From positions 1 to 64,000 of the forward strand of contig CAJXQU010000005.1 in assembly GCA_913058255.1 (NCBI GenBank): a DNA stretch of 64,000 nucleotides. The letters run 5' to 3'. The notes under the pieces were generated by a model, which saw only the letters and a list, made by a program, of their open reading frames with translations, was not told the origin of the DNA and searched no databases. Positions 1 through 8,745 of this stretch are shown here, in pieces (the first letter of the stretch is position 1; each line of letters starts with the position of its first letter). The DNA comes from an uncultured Pseudomonadota bacterium (GTDB lineage Bacteria > Pseudomonadota > Gammaproteobacteria > CAJXQU01). The translations under genes were made by a program, and so were the position numbers.

Positions 1-1073
1 AATGGAAAATCGGTGGTGGTTCTACATGGGGTTGGTGGCCGTATGATCCAGATCTGAACCTGATGTATTACGGAAATGGTAATCCATCTACTTGGAATCC
101 AACGGTACGTCCTGGCGATAACAAATGGTCAATGACTATGTTCGCTCGTGATGTTGACACTGGTGTTGCAAAATGGGTCTACCAAATGACTCCACATGAT
201 GAGTGGGATTATGATGGTATCAACGAAATGGTTCTTGTTGACGTAACTGTCAAAGGCAAGAAACATAAAGGTCTTGTACATTTCGACCGTAACGGTTTCG
301 GATATACTATGGATCGAGTTACTGGTGAATTGCTTGTCGCTGAAAAATACGACGAAGCCGTTAACTGGGCAACTCACGTTGATATGAAAACAGGTCGTCC
401 ACAGGTTGTTGCACGTTACTCTACCGACCAAAACGGTGAAGATGTGAATTCAACTAACATCTGTCCTGCGGCTTTGGGTTCTAAAGATCAACAGCCTTCA
501 GCCTACTCTCCACGTACGGGTCTTCATTATGTACCAACTAACCATGTTTGTATGGACTATGAACCAGTCAGTGGTGGTGAATACGTAGCGGGTCAACCCT
601 ATGTAAATGCTGTGTTGAGCATGTTCCCAGCGGGTAAAGTATGTCCTGATTGTAAAAACAACAATGCTGAAGATAACAACCTAGGTAACTTTATTGCTTG
701 GGATGCTTCTACAGGTAAAGTTGTATGGTCAATCCCGGAACGCTTCTCAGTATGGTCAGGTGCTCTGGCTACAGCGGGTGACGTAGTATTCTACGGCGAC
801 CTTCAAGGTTACTTGAAAGCGATTGATGCTAAGAGCGGTAAGCTCCTTTGGAAATTCAAAACTCCATCGGGCATCATTGGTAACTCAACCACTTGGTCTC
901 ACAAAGGCAAGCAATACGTAGGTGTATTGTCTGGTGTTGGTGGCTGGGCTGGTATCGGTATGGCTGCTGGCCTTATCAATGATACTGATGGTCTTGGTGC
1001 TGTAGGTGCTTACAAAGGCTTAAATAGCTACACTCGTTTAGGTGGTACTTTAAGTGTATTCAGCTTGCCATAA
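1..1073 (+). CDS. xoxF: Lanthanide-type methanol dehydrogenase XoxF, C-terminal part (5' truncated)
   Basis: Periplasmic PQQ-dependent alcohol dehydrogenase that oxidises methanol to formaldehyde or formate. The reading frame is open from base 3 and runs into the window edge, so about 356 C-terminal residues of a roughly 600-residue protein are present. The frame before the first ATG (position 63) already reads conserved family sequence ([16 protein letters not shown]), so that ATG is internal. The RPGDNKW block and the WWP and GVGGW beta-propeller tryptophan motifs match the quinoprotein family. The segment [11 protein letters not shown] carries Asp-Tyr-Asp at 207-215. MxaF has Asp-Tyr-Ala there, and the second Asp is the known lanthanide-coordinating signature of XoxF. 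No mxa or xoxG/xoxJ gene follows; parC does. Family is certain, and the XoxF rather than MxaF assignment is strong. Confidence 0.93.
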   Translation, partial: WKIGGGSTWGWWPYDPDLNLMYYGNGNPSTWNPTVRPGDNKWSMTMFARDVDTGVAKWVYQMTPHDEWDYDGINEMVLVDVTVKGKKHKGLVHFDRNGFGYTMDRVTGELLVAEKYDEAVNWATHVDMKTGRPQVVARYSTDQNGEDVNSTNICPAALGSKDQQPSAYSPRTGLHYVPTNHVCMDYEPVSGGEYVAGQPYVNAVLSMFPAGKVCPDCKNNNAEDNNLGNFIAWDASTGKVVWSIPERFSVWSGALATAGDVVFYGDLQGYLKAIDAKSGKLLWKFKTPSGIIGNSTTWSHKGKQYVGVLSGVGGWAGIGMAAGLINDTDGLGAVGAYKGLNSYTRLGGTLSVFSLP

Positions 1074-1125
1074 GTTGATAGCTATTATCTAGGTTGGTTA
1101 ACGATCTAGATTACTAGAAGAAATG

Positions 1126-1161
1126 AACCCCGGTTTCTCTTGAGGAGCTGGGGTTTTTTTT
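1126..1161 (+). terminator. Rho-independent terminator of xoxF
   Basis: A hairpin with stem AACCCC (1126-1131) and GGGGTT (1150-1155), plus an inner CTC/GAG pairing, is followed by a run of eight T ending at 1161. It lies about 50 bases after the xoxF stop. Confidence 0.85.
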
Positions 1162-1256
1162 CACCTGATGATAAGTGTAAAAGGTAAAAATAACTCTGCC
1201 TTAAGCGGACGATGTGTTAAATTATTCGATTACTGAAATATTATTATTAAAAGCTT

Positions 1257-3494
1257 ATGAACCAAACTCTCGAATTTTCGGAGCAACAATCATTACACCA
1301 CTTTACAGAACAGGCATATTTGGAATATTCCATGTATGTCATCTTGGATCGTGCATTACCTAATATTGGTGATGGCCTAAAGCCAGTACAACGTCGTATT
1401 GTTTATGCGATGTCCGAACTGGGTTTAAAAGCAGGCTCAAAGTTTAAGAAGTCTGCTAGAACGGTCGGTGATGTTATTGGTAAATTCCATCCTCATGGAG
1501 ATTCTGCATGTTATGAGGCGATGGTCTTAATGGCCCAAAATTTTGCATACCGATATACGTTGATTGACGGTCAAGGTAACTGGGGATCGATGGATGATCC
1601 TAAATCATTTGCTGCGATGCGTTATACCGAATCTAAGCTCACGGCATATGCTGATCTATTATTAAAAGAGTTAGGTGAGGGCACGGTTGATTGGGCGCCT
1701 AATTTTGATGCTTCACTCGAAGAACCTAAGCTTTTACCGGCAAGATTACCGAATATTTTACTAAATGGTGGATCTGGAATAGCAGTTGGGATGGCGACAG
1801 ATATTCCACCACACAATCTGCGCGAGGTGGCTAGTGCCTGTGTGAGGTTACTTGAGTCTCCTAAGGCCACATTAGAAGAGTTATTCGAGCATGTGAAAGG
1901 ACCTGATTATCCGACAGACGCTGAAATTATTTCTTCTTCGGAAGAAATACAGAGTATCTATAAAACCGGCACTGGCTCTGTACGTATGCGTGCTGTTTAT
2001 GAGATCGAAAATGGTGATATTGTCATTACAGCTTTACCTTACCAAAGTTCTGGAACAAAAATACAGCAACAAATAGCTGCCCAGATTGAATCTAAAAAAT
2101 TACCAATGTTAGAGAATCTACGTGATGAATCTGATCACGCAACTCCGACTAGACTCGTTCTTTTTCCACGCTCAAATCGTGTCGATACTAAACAGCTAAT
2201 GGATCACCTTTTTGCAACGACTGATCTAGAAAAAAGCTATCGTGTAAACCTCAATATGATAGGCATTGATGGCCGACCAAAGGTTAAAAACTTAAGAGAG
2301 ATCATCGTTGAATGGCTTGAATATCGAACGACCACGGTTAGAAGGCGTCTTGAGTATCGTTTGGAGAAGGTCAATAAGCGTATTCATATTCTAGAAGGTC
2401 AGTTGATCGCATTTCTAAATATTGATGAAGTGATCGCGATTATTAGAGAAGAAGACAAACCTAAAGCTGTTCTAATGCAGCGGTTTGGGATCACAGACAT
2501 ACAAGCAGAAGCAGTCCTTGAATTAAAACTTCGTCATCTAGCACGTTTAGAAGAAATGAAGATCCGTGGTGAATTGGATGAGTTGGCTATTGAGAGAGAT
2601 AAACTTGAGCTGACTTTAAGTTCTGATCGACGTTTAAAAACTTTAATACGTAAAGAAATTCAAGAAGATGCTGAAAATTATGGAGACGATCGACGCTCTC
2701 CAATAGTACATCGAAAACAAGCTCAGGCTCTTGATCAGACAGCTTTAATTCCTTCCGATCCCGTGACGATAATATTGTCAGAAAAAGGCTGGGTTAGGGC
2801 TGCTAAAGGACACGAAATTGTGGCTGAAGACTTAAGCTACCGAGCTGGAGATGGTTACCGTTCTGCAGCAGCAGGGAAGAGCAATCAACTGTCTGTATTT
2901 ATTGATACAACGGGACGAAGTTATTCAATAGCAACACATACATTGCCTTCGGCAAGAGGGCTTGGTGAGCCACTTTCAGGTAAGTTTTCTCCTCCCGATG
3001 GTGCGGAGTTTGTTAGTGTTTTGTGTGGTCAAGCAGATTCAAAGTACCTAATCTCATCTGATGGTGGCTACGGTTATGTGATCAAGCTTGAAGATTTATA
3101 TAGTAAAAACAAGGCTGGTAAAGCGATCTTGAGACTACCGAAAGGTTCTGAAGTTATGACACCTACTCCAGTCACAGATTATGAAACCGATCGTATGGTG
3201 GCTTTATCAAATACAGGCAGGTTACTTGTTTTTGCGCTGAATGAACTGCCTGAGCTACCAAAAGGTAAAGGCTTGAAAATCATGCAAATCTCCACGGCAA
3301 GTGTTGTGTCGAGAGAAGAATTTTTGATAGCAACATTAGCTTTACCTGCGGGCTTGAATCTAGTCATCTATTCTGGGCAGCGACATTTAACATTAAAACC
3401 TCGAGATCTAGATGCTTATATTGGTGAACGGGGTCGACGTGGAAATAAATTGCCGCGAGGTTTTCAAAATGTTTCAGGGATGGCTATAGAGTAA
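1257..3494 (+). CDS. parC: DNA topoisomerase IV subunit A
   Basis: Type IIA topoisomerase subunit that decatenates daughter chromosomes together with ParE. Its 745 residues match the usual ParC length (about 750), shorter than GyrA. The N-terminal breakage-reunion domain has the catalytic Arg122-Tyr123 in AAMRYTE. The quinolone-resistance region reads [10 protein letters not shown], with Ser83 and Glu87 corresponding to the wild-type E. coli Ser80 and Glu84, so no target-site resistance is visible. The C-terminal part (about 490-740) is the beta-pinwheel DNA-wrapping domain and lacks the GyrA box. No good Shine-Dalgarno precedes the ATG. parE is not adjacent. Confidence 0.96.
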   Translation: MNQTLEFSEQQSLHHFTEQAYLEYSMYVILDRALPNIGDGLKPVQRRIVYAMSELGLKAGSKFKKSARTVGDVIGKFHPHGDSACYEAMVLMAQNFAYRYTLIDGQGNWGSMDDPKSFAAMRYTESKLTAYADLLLKELGEGTVDWAPNFDASLEEPKLLPARLPNILLNGGSGIAVGMATDIPPHNLREVASACVRLLESPKATLEELFEHVKGPDYPTDAEIISSSEEIQSIYKTGTGSVRMRAVYEIENGDIVITALPYQSSGTKIQQQIAAQIESKKLPMLENLRDESDHATPTRLVLFPRSNRVDTKQLMDHLFATTDLEKSYRVNLNMIGIDGRPKVKNLREIIVEWLEYRTTTVRRRLEYRLEKVNKRIHILEGQLIAFLNIDEVIAIIREEDKPKAVLMQRFGITDIQAEAVLELKLRHLARLEEMKIRGELDELAIERDKLELTLSSDRRLKTLIRKEIQEDAENYGDDRRSPIVHRKQAQALDQTALIPSDPVTIILSEKGWVRAAKGHEIVAEDLSYRAGDGYRSAAAGKSNQLSVFIDTTGRSYSIATHTLPSARGLGEPLSGKFSPPDGAEFVSVLCGQADSKYLISSDGGYGYVIKLEDLYSKNKAGKAILRLPKGSEVMTPTPVTDYETDRMVALSNTGRLLVFALNELPELPKGKGLKIMQISTASVVSREEFLIATLALPAGLNLVIYSGQRHLTLKPRDLDAYIGERGRRGNKLPRGFQNVSGMAIE

Positions 3495-3500
3495 AAAAGA

Positions 3501-3563
3501 GGTCGGAGCATAAGCTCCGACCCAGGGCAGAACGGATAAGGGAGGGGAGGGGAATCCGCTCTG
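3501..3563 (+). other. Two tandem hairpins downstream of parC, second with a G-rich loop
   Basis: Hairpin one pairs GGTCGGAGC (3501-3509) with GCTCCGACC (3514-3522) around ATAA, a perfect 9-bp stem. Hairpin two pairs CAGAACGGAT (3528-3537) with ATCCGCTCTG (3554-3563) with one A-C mismatch. Its 16-base loop is all purine and holds GGGA, GGGGA and GGGGA. No T-tract follows either hairpin, so they are not standard terminators for parC. The loop carries GGA motifs like those bound by CsrA/RsmA and could also pair with CCUCC sequences; both ideas are inference. Confidence 0.6.
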
Positions 3564-3650
3564 ACAATATAGTTATCGGGTTTTAAGGAAATTACTTTAG
3601 TCTATATTTCAACATTATCTAATCCGAGCTTTTAAAGATGTAAATAGAAA

Positions 3651-3835
3651 TTATTAGATCTATTTAGTTATGCTATAATTATCTATTAGCCGTTGATTGT
3701 TTTTGAAATTTTATAAGAAAAAATGTTAGGAAAAACAAAGGTTTTAATCATACATCTTAAAAAAGTATTAAGAACTTAGCTTTAATTCATTAATTTATTC
3801 GCGGCATGGGCCTCCTTGCTGCGTTTTTGTTTTTA
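3651..3835 (+). ncRNA. Candidate small RNA or argD attenuated leader (promoter plus terminator, no ORF)
   Basis: The 412-base gap between parC and argD holds no recognisable ORF. A perfect -10 TATAAT (3674-3679) lies 17 bases after TTATTA (3651-3656), predicting a start near 3686. A classical terminator follows: CGCGGCA (3800-3806) pairs with TGCTGCG (3817-3823), the loop contains GGGCCTCC, and the T-rich tail runs 3824-3835. That would give a transcript of about 150 nucleotides ending some 70 bases before the argD start. It could be a free small RNA with a CCUCC anti-Shine-Dalgarno-like loop, or an attenuated argD leader. The terminator is directly visible; the transcript and its role are inferred. 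Confidence 0.5.
3800..3835 (+). terminator. Intrinsic terminator upstream of argD
   Basis: A 7-bp stem CGCGGCA/TGCTGCG (one G-U pair) with a 10-base loop is followed by TTTTTGTTTTTA. No protein gene ends just upstream; parC stops 300 bases earlier and has its own hairpins. Confidence 0.75.
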
Positions 3836-3906
3836 TAAGTAAAAAATTTCTTAATAGCTACGTTAATTAACGAAAATGTCAGAAATGAAATAAGAAAAAC
3901 TTATCC

Positions 3907-5085
3907 ATGACAACATCACATTTAATGAATAACTATGCTCCACTTCCAGTGAGTTTCTCTAAAGGCGAAGGCATTTGGCTAGAGGACAATAAAGGTGAGC
4001 GTTACCTCGATGCATTAAGTGGCATTGCTGTTTGTGGATTGGGGCATGCTCATCCTAAGGTTGCTGCTGCAATTTCACATCAAGCTAGCAGGTTAATACA
4101 TACCTCAAACGTCTATCAGATTGAATTACAAGAGCAATTAGCCGAGCAGTTATGTGAACTGTCTTCAATGGACAAGGTTTTTTTCGGTAATTCTGGTGCT
4201 GAGGCAAACGAAGCTGCGATTAAATTGGCGCGCTTGCATGCTCGTAGAAAAGGTATTGAAACTCCAACTATCGTTGTGATGGAAGGAAGTTTTCACGGTC
4301 GAACGATGGCGACGCTCAGCGCAACAGGCAATGATAAGGTAAAAGTCGGTTTTGAACCGCTTGTGCAAGCCTTTGTGCAAATCCCTTTCAACGATATCGA
4401 TGCCTTAAAAGCGGTGGCAGCACAAAATAGCAATATTGTTGCGGTCATGTGTGAGCCTGTTCAAGGTGAAGGTGGAGTTAATATTCCGAGTGCGGGTTTT
4501 TTGACTGCGATCCGAAGGGTCTGTGATCAGCACAATTGGTTGATGATGTTGGACGAAATTCAGACAGGCATGGGTAGAACGGGAGAATGGTTCGCCTGCC
4601 AGCATGAGAATGTTTTGCCCGATGTTATGACACTGGCTAAGGCTCTAGGGAATGGTGTTCCGATCGGGGCTTGCCTAGCGAGAGGTCAAGCCGCTTGTTT
4701 GTTTACACCAGGTAGTCATGGGTCTACCTTTGGTGGCAATCCTCTTGCCTGCAGTGTTGGGCTAGCTGTGATAAAAACTTTGCAGGCGAATAATTTGATT
4801 GATCAGGCTAAAATGCAAGGCAAGTATCTGTTACAAGCATTCCAGAAATCTCTTGAAGGTGTCTCAGGAGTCGTTGAAATCCGTGGCAAAGGGATGATGC
4901 TTGGTATTGAGCTTGATAAACCGTGTGCTGAGTTAGTTCAACTTGCTCTAGACCAGAAGCTATTAATAAATGTTACCGTCATGAATACGATTCGTTTACT
5001 GCCTCCGCTTATCACTAGTCAGGAAGAGTGCGATCAGATCGTGGGAATACTTACACCAATTATTAGATCTTTCTTACAAAAGTAG
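3907..5085 (+). CDS. argD: Acetylornithine aminotransferase
   Basis: PLP enzyme of arginine synthesis that interconverts N-acetylglutamate semialdehyde and N-acetylornithine; ArgD enzymes may also act in lysine synthesis. It has 392 residues, typical for the family. Motifs of class-III aminotransferases are visible: [11 protein letters not shown] near 94-104, [12 protein letters not shown] with cofactor Asp216, and the Schiff-base Lys245 in LAKALGNG. The ATG at 3907 has only a weak purine stretch upstream. A second in-frame ATG at 3925 (MNNYAPLPV) is an alternative start closer to the usual N-terminus. It is followed 13 bases later by argF, so the two are probably cotranscribed. Confidence 0.94.
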   Translation: MTTSHLMNNYAPLPVSFSKGEGIWLEDNKGERYLDALSGIAVCGLGHAHPKVAAAISHQASRLIHTSNVYQIELQEQLAEQLCELSSMDKVFFGNSGAEANEAAIKLARLHARRKGIETPTIVVMEGSFHGRTMATLSATGNDKVKVGFEPLVQAFVQIPFNDIDALKAVAAQNSNIVAVMCEPVQGEGGVNIPSAGFLTAIRRVCDQHNWLMMLDEIQTGMGRTGEWFACQHENVLPDVMTLAKALGNGVPIGACLARGQAACLFTPGSHGSTFGGNPLACSVGLAVIKTLQANNLIDQAKMQGKYLLQAFQKSLEGVSGVVEIRGKGMMLGIELDKPCAELVQLALDQKLLINVTVMNTIRLLPPLITSQEECDQIVGILTPIIRSFLQK

Positions 5086-5098
5086 TAACAACTTAATT

Positions 5099-6001
5099 AT
5101 GACCATTAGACATTTTCTGACCCTGCAAGACCTCACTAGCGAAGAATTTCAGCAGTTGATTGATCGCGCTACCGAATTGAAAACTTGGCAAAAAGAAGGA
5201 CGTATTTTTGAACCTTTGAAGAATAAGGTTTTGGGGATGATTTTTGAGAAATCATCAACTCGTACACGCGTTTCTTTTGAGGCTGGAATGATCCAGTTTG
5301 GTGGCAATGCTATCTTTCTTTCTCCACAACACTCTCAAGTAGGACGTGGTGAGGAAATCGCAGACACAGCACGAGTACTGTCTGGCATGGTTGATGGAAT
5401 TATGATCAGAACTTTCGAACATGAGAATGTTGAAAAATTTGCTGAGTATTCCAGTATTCCTGTCATAAATGGCCTGACAGATACTTATCATCCTTGCCAG
5501 TTATTAGCTGATATGCAGGCTTACCAAGAACATCGCGGTTCGATTAAGGGACGGACGGTGACCTATATTGGTGATGGTAACAACATGTGCCATTCTTATA
5601 TTAACGCCGCAATGTTGCTTGATTTCAATCTAAATATTGCTAGCCCAAGAGGTTATTTGCCCGATGCAGACATTATCGGAAAGGCGGGAGATCGCGTTAA
5701 GGTTTTTGCATCTGCTAAAGAAGCTTCTGAAGGTGTTGATCTGGTTGTTACTGATGTCTGGGCAAGTATGGGGCAGGAAGAAGAAGCTCAAGAACGTGCA
5801 AAAACATTTGCACCGTTCCAAGTTAATTCTGAATTGATGGCGCTTACGAATAAAGAGGCTTTATTTATGCACTGCTTGCCTGCACATCGAGGTGAGGAAG
5901 TTACCGCAGAGGTCATAGATAGTGAACAAAGTGTTGTTTGGGATGAAGCAGGAAACCGGCTTCATGCTCAAAAAGCCTTACTTGAATTTTTAATGGCATA
6001 A
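5099..6001 (+). CDS. argF: Ornithine carbamoyltransferase
   Basis: Cytosolic enzyme forming citrulline from ornithine and carbamoyl phosphate in arginine synthesis. At 300 residues it matches the anabolic ArgF type. The carbamoyl-phosphate motif STRTR is at residues 53-57, the HPCQ motif near 128, and the ornithine-binding [10 protein letters not shown] near the C-terminus. It forms a pair with argD upstream (13-base gap). surE begins 3 bases after the stop, so readthrough into surE-pcm-nlpD is possible. Confidence 0.96.
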   Translation: MTIRHFLTLQDLTSEEFQQLIDRATELKTWQKEGRIFEPLKNKVLGMIFEKSSTRTRVSFEAGMIQFGGNAIFLSPQHSQVGRGEEIADTARVLSGMVDGIMIRTFEHENVEKFAEYSSIPVINGLTDTYHPCQLLADMQAYQEHRGSIKGRTVTYIGDGNNMCHSYINAAMLLDFNLNIASPRGYLPDADIIGKAGDRVKVFASAKEASEGVDLVVTDVWASMGQEEEAQERAKTFAPFQVNSELMALTNKEALFMHCLPAHRGEEVTAEVIDSEQSVVWDEAGNRLHAQKALLEFLMA

Positions 6002-6004
6002 ATT

Positions 6005-6766
6005 ATGTTTTTTCTGGTTAGTAATGATGATGGATACCGTGCGCCGGGCATAAGAGCACTTGATGAGATGTTATCATCGATGGGTACTGTAGCCGTTGTC
6101 GCGCCAGACAGGAATCGTAGTGGGGCTAGTAATTCATTAACTCTTGAAACACCTTTGCAAGTTCAACAGTATGATGATAATCGCTACTTCGTAAATGGCA
6201 CCCCGACGGATTGCGTTCATATCGCGATTACTGGCTTACTCGATACAATGCCGGATATGGTTGTTTCTGGGATAAACTCAGGTGCAAACTTGGGTGATGA
6301 TGTTTTGTATTCAGGTACTGTTGCGGCAGCGATGGAAGGTCGATTTATGGGCTTGCCCGCACTGGCTGTCTCGTTGGTTGGAAGTGAACTTGAGCATTAT
6401 GCAACTGCAGCGGCAGTGGTTAAAAAGCTGATCAAGAATTTGCAATCTAAACCATTAGCTGAAAATACAATTCTAAATGTAAATGTGCCTGATTTACCAT
6501 TGGATCAGATTAAAGGAATTGAAGTCACTAGACTTGGTCAACGGCATAAATCTGAACCTGTGATAAAAGCTAAAGATCCGCGTGGAAAACCTATTTATTG
6601 GATTGGCCCCGTAGGAACAGAACAAGATGGTGGTGCTGGAACAGATTTCCATGCAATTCGAGAGGGCTATGTATCGATTACTCCATTGCAAGTGGATTTA
6701 ACTCATTATGGTTCGCTAGATATGGTTTCTTCATGGCTTGAAAATATAGAAATAAATAATGAATGA
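6005..6766 (+). CDS. surE: 5'/3'-nucleotidase SurE
   Basis: Metal-dependent survival protein that removes phosphate from nucleoside 5'- and 3'-monophosphates and short polyphosphate. It has 253 residues, the standard size. The N-terminus [11 protein letters not shown] carries the metal ligands Asp8 and Asp9, and [10 protein letters not shown] supplies the conserved Asn. The 3' end overlaps pcm by 8 bases, the usual surE-pcm coupling of gammaproteobacteria. Confidence 0.96.
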   Translation: MFFLVSNDDGYRAPGIRALDEMLSSMGTVAVVAPDRNRSGASNSLTLETPLQVQQYDDNRYFVNGTPTDCVHIAITGLLDTMPDMVVSGINSGANLGDDVLYSGTVAAAMEGRFMGLPALAVSLVGSELEHYATAAAVVKKLIKNLQSKPLAENTILNVNVPDLPLDQIKGIEVTRLGQRHKSEPVIKAKDPRGKPIYWIGPVGTEQDGGAGTDFHAIREGYVSITPLQVDLTHYGSLDMVSSWLENIEINNE

Positions 6767-7415
6767 ACACCGCGGAATAGGTTTGACCTCTGAACGGACA
6801 CGCATCCGCTTGGTGAAACAATTAAAAGAAATGGGCGTGATTAATTTAGATGTTTTAGATGCTATCCAAACAACGCCTAGGCATCTTTTTGTGGATGAAG
6901 GACTTGCTTCACGAGCTTACGAAAATACGGCATTACCGATCGGTCATGGGCAAACTATTTCACAACCTTATATTGTCGCAAAAATGACGGAACTTCTTCT
7001 CGGAGGCCCATTGGATAAAGTCTTAGAGATTGGGGCTGGTTGTGGATATCAGAGCGTCATCCTTGCGCGGTTTGCTAAGCAAGTTTATTCCGTTGAAAGG
7101 ATCTCTCCACTCGCGATAAAATTACGCGAACGAATCCAGCAATTACGTTATCGTAATATTCTGGTTAAGTATGGTGACGGTATGCAAGGTTGGCCGGAGA
7201 ATGGACCATTCGATGCCATCTTAGCTGCAGCTGCGCCGGAAAGTGTTCCTCCAAAATTACTAGAGCAATTAAAAATAGGTGGTCGGTTAGTCATTCCTGT
7301 AGGAGGAGATGGGCACCAAGATCTGTTGCTCATCACCCGGGAGGATGAAGATAACTATAGTGAGAAGAAGCTCGATGCCGTTAGTTTTGTTCCTATGAAA
7401 TCTGGGATGAATTGA
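6759..7415 (+). CDS. pcm: Protein-L-isoaspartate O-methyltransferase
   Basis: Repairs isoaspartyl damage in proteins by SAM-dependent carboxyl methylation. It has 218 residues. The N-terminal segment [16 protein letters not shown] and the loop [16 protein letters not shown] are diagnostic of the family. The SAM-binding glycine motif reads [12 protein letters not shown] near residues 88-99. It overlaps surE and ends one base before nlpD, so the three genes form one transcription unit. Confidence 0.96.
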   Translation: MNEHRGIGLTSERTRIRLVKQLKEMGVINLDVLDAIQTTPRHLFVDEGLASRAYENTALPIGHGQTISQPYIVAKMTELLLGGPLDKVLEIGAGCGYQSVILARFAKQVYSVERISPLAIKLRERIQQLRYRNILVKYGDGMQGWPENGPFDAILAAAAPESVPPKLLEQLKIGGRLVIPVGGDGHQDLLLITREDEDNYSEKKLDAVSFVPMKSGMN

Positions 7416-7416
7416 C

Positions 7417-8283
7417 ATGTTCAGTCGCTATCGAACTGTGTTGTTTAGTTTGTTTGTTGTTGCCGTATTAAGCTTGTCTGCATGTATGGGCGGTGGCCGC
7501 GCTCCTGTTTATAGTCGAGATGGACAAACAGCTAGAACGGTGGAGAAAAAACCTATCCCACAAAGAAGTATTCCTGGTACAAAATCAACAGCAGGCAAGC
7601 CACATATTCAGGTTAAAAAAAATCATTATAGAATTGTCCGTGGCGATACACTTTATTCTATTGCTTGGCGCTATCAACTGGATTATAAAAAGCTAGCTAA
7701 ATGGAATGAAATCAGATCTCCATATCTGATCAAGGTGGGTAAAAATTTACGACTCACTCCCCCACTAAACATACCGAAACCAAGAGTAGTGGCAACGACA
7801 AAACCAAAGCCAGATATCAAGCCAAAACCACCAACGGTTAAACCTAAACCTAAGATTAAGACTCCTGACGTTAAAAAAGTAAAAGTGCCTACGGTAAAAG
7901 CAAAACCGGTTAAGCCATTAGCGAAAGTTGCTTGGCAATGGCCGGCCAAAGGGAAGCTGATCTCTTCGAACACGGTCTCCGCGCGGAATGGTATTGATAT
8001 TAAAGGTAAAATGGGACAAACAATAAAAGCGGCGGCAGCTGGTAATGTTGTTTATAGTGGTAGCGGTTTGGTTGGTTATGGTAACTTGATTATTATCAAA
8101 CATAATAAGTCTTTTTTAAGTGCCTATGCGCACAATAGCCAACTGTTGGTTACGGAAGGAGCTTCTGTTGCCGCAGGGCAGCCGATTGCTGAAATGGGTA
8201 ATAGTGGTACAAATATAGTAAAACTACATTTCGAAATTCGCAAGGATGGTAAGTCGGTAAACCCAAAAAGCTATTTACCTTAA
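7417..8283 (+). CDS. nlpD: Murein hydrolase activator NlpD (lipoprotein, LysM + degenerate M23)
   Basis: Outer-membrane lipoprotein that activates a septal amidase during cell separation. The 288 residues comprise a lipoprotein signal ending LSLSAC with acylated Cys23, a LysM peptidoglycan-binding domain at about 70-115, a Pro/Lys-rich linker (about 118-165), and a C-terminal M23/LytM domain (about 180-286). The LytM zinc ligands are missing: the first motif reads RNGIDI and the last KLHFEIR. This is as in E. coli NlpD, an activator without hydrolase activity. A plausible partner, the AMIN-domain amidase, lies at 18.1 kb. In many relatives rpoS follows nlpD; here it does not. Confidence 0.93.
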   Translation: MFSRYRTVLFSLFVVAVLSLSACMGGGRAPVYSRDGQTARTVEKKPIPQRSIPGTKSTAGKPHIQVKKNHYRIVRGDTLYSIAWRYQLDYKKLAKWNEIRSPYLIKVGKNLRLTPPLNIPKPRVVATTKPKPDIKPKPPTVKPKPKIKTPDVKKVKVPTVKAKPVKPLAKVAWQWPAKGKLISSNTVSARNGIDIKGKMGQTIKAAAAGNVVYSGSGLVGYGNLIIIKHNKSFLSAYAHNSQLLVTEGASVAAGQPIAEMGNSGTNIVKLHFEIRKDGKSVNPKSYLP

Positions 8284-8390
8284 TGAGCTGAAATATAACG
8301 GGAACAATAATCTGTTTTTTTCAACGGATATCAAAATATTTTAACTCTTTGATTATCCTAAATCCAGTTTAAGCAAAAATCTATAGATAA

Positions 8391-8474
8391 GCAGCACTTT
8401 TGCTTTTATTAATATATTCTGCGCAAGCTTCGGCTCAAGAAACCCTGACGGCACGTGTATTTGACGACCCATAA
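8391..8474 (+). pseudogene. Possible remnant of a secreted-protein gene (signal-peptide-like, no start)
   Basis: The frame 8391-8474 reads a hydrophobic stretch LLLLLIYSAQASAQ followed by ETLTARVFDDP and a stop. It looks like a signal peptide with an Ala-X-Ala cleavage site and the first residues of a mature protein. An in-frame TAA lies immediately before it. The only possible starts are the non-standard TTG at 8400 and weaker codons, without a Shine-Dalgarno. It may be the eroded 5' end of a lost gene, or chance. I do not recognise the protein. Confidence 0.3.
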
Positions 8475-8501
8475 AACTTGATCATCATAAATTGATTATA
8501 G

Positions 8502-8532
8502 TTCACGATTTAATTAAATGTTGTGTTAGAAT
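8502..8532 (+). promoter_or_regulatory. Probable promoter of the SRP RNA gene
   Basis: A -10 like TAGAAT (8527-8532) lies 15 bases before the RNA 5' end. The best -35 candidate, TTCACG (8502-8507), is 19 bases upstream of it. The fit is only moderate. Confidence 0.35.
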
Positions 8533-8547
8533 TCGCATCGATTCTAT

Positions 8548-8660
8548 GGTGGCTATATCAGTCCCCTCGCGACACGATGTTGTGAACCCCGTCAGGCCTG
8601 GAAGGGAGCAGCGGCAGCAACGGATGTGGGTGACGAGGTGTGGCGGGTGTAGCCGCCACC
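8548..8660 (+). ncRNA. ffs: Signal recognition particle 4.5S RNA
   Basis: RNA component of the bacterial signal recognition particle, which binds Ffh and targets nascent membrane proteins to FtsY. The predicted length is 113 nucleotides, against 114 in E. coli. The ends GGTGGCT (8548-8554) and AGCCGCCACC (8651-8660) pair. The apical domain contains the conserved GTCAGGCCTGGAAGGGAGCAGC block (in two parts: GTCAGGCCTGG, then AAGGGAGCAGC), with the GGAA tetraloop and the AGCAGC internal loop. It sits between nlpD and dnaX; ffs next to dnaX is common in gammaproteobacteria. A 69-codon ORF across this region is a by-product and not a gene. Confidence 0.95.
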
Positions 8661-8745
8661 TATATTTTAAAAAGCCAGTTTGTCGTTCTGCAAATAGATA
8701 AAAATAATCCTCATTTTTAGTTCAAGCTGATTTATAATGGTCCAG

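Noticed and set aside
129-431. 100-codon minus-strand ORF inside xoxF
   Set aside because: It is a reverse-frame by-product of a well-supported gene.
3520-3553. Firm call of a G-quadruplex after parC
   Set aside because: Only three close G-runs exist; the fourth needs a 12-base loop and competes with a strong hairpin.
8492-8701. 69-codon ORF on the plus strand
   Set aside because: It spans the 4.5S SRP RNA gene, whose structure explains the sequence; the translation has no protein character.
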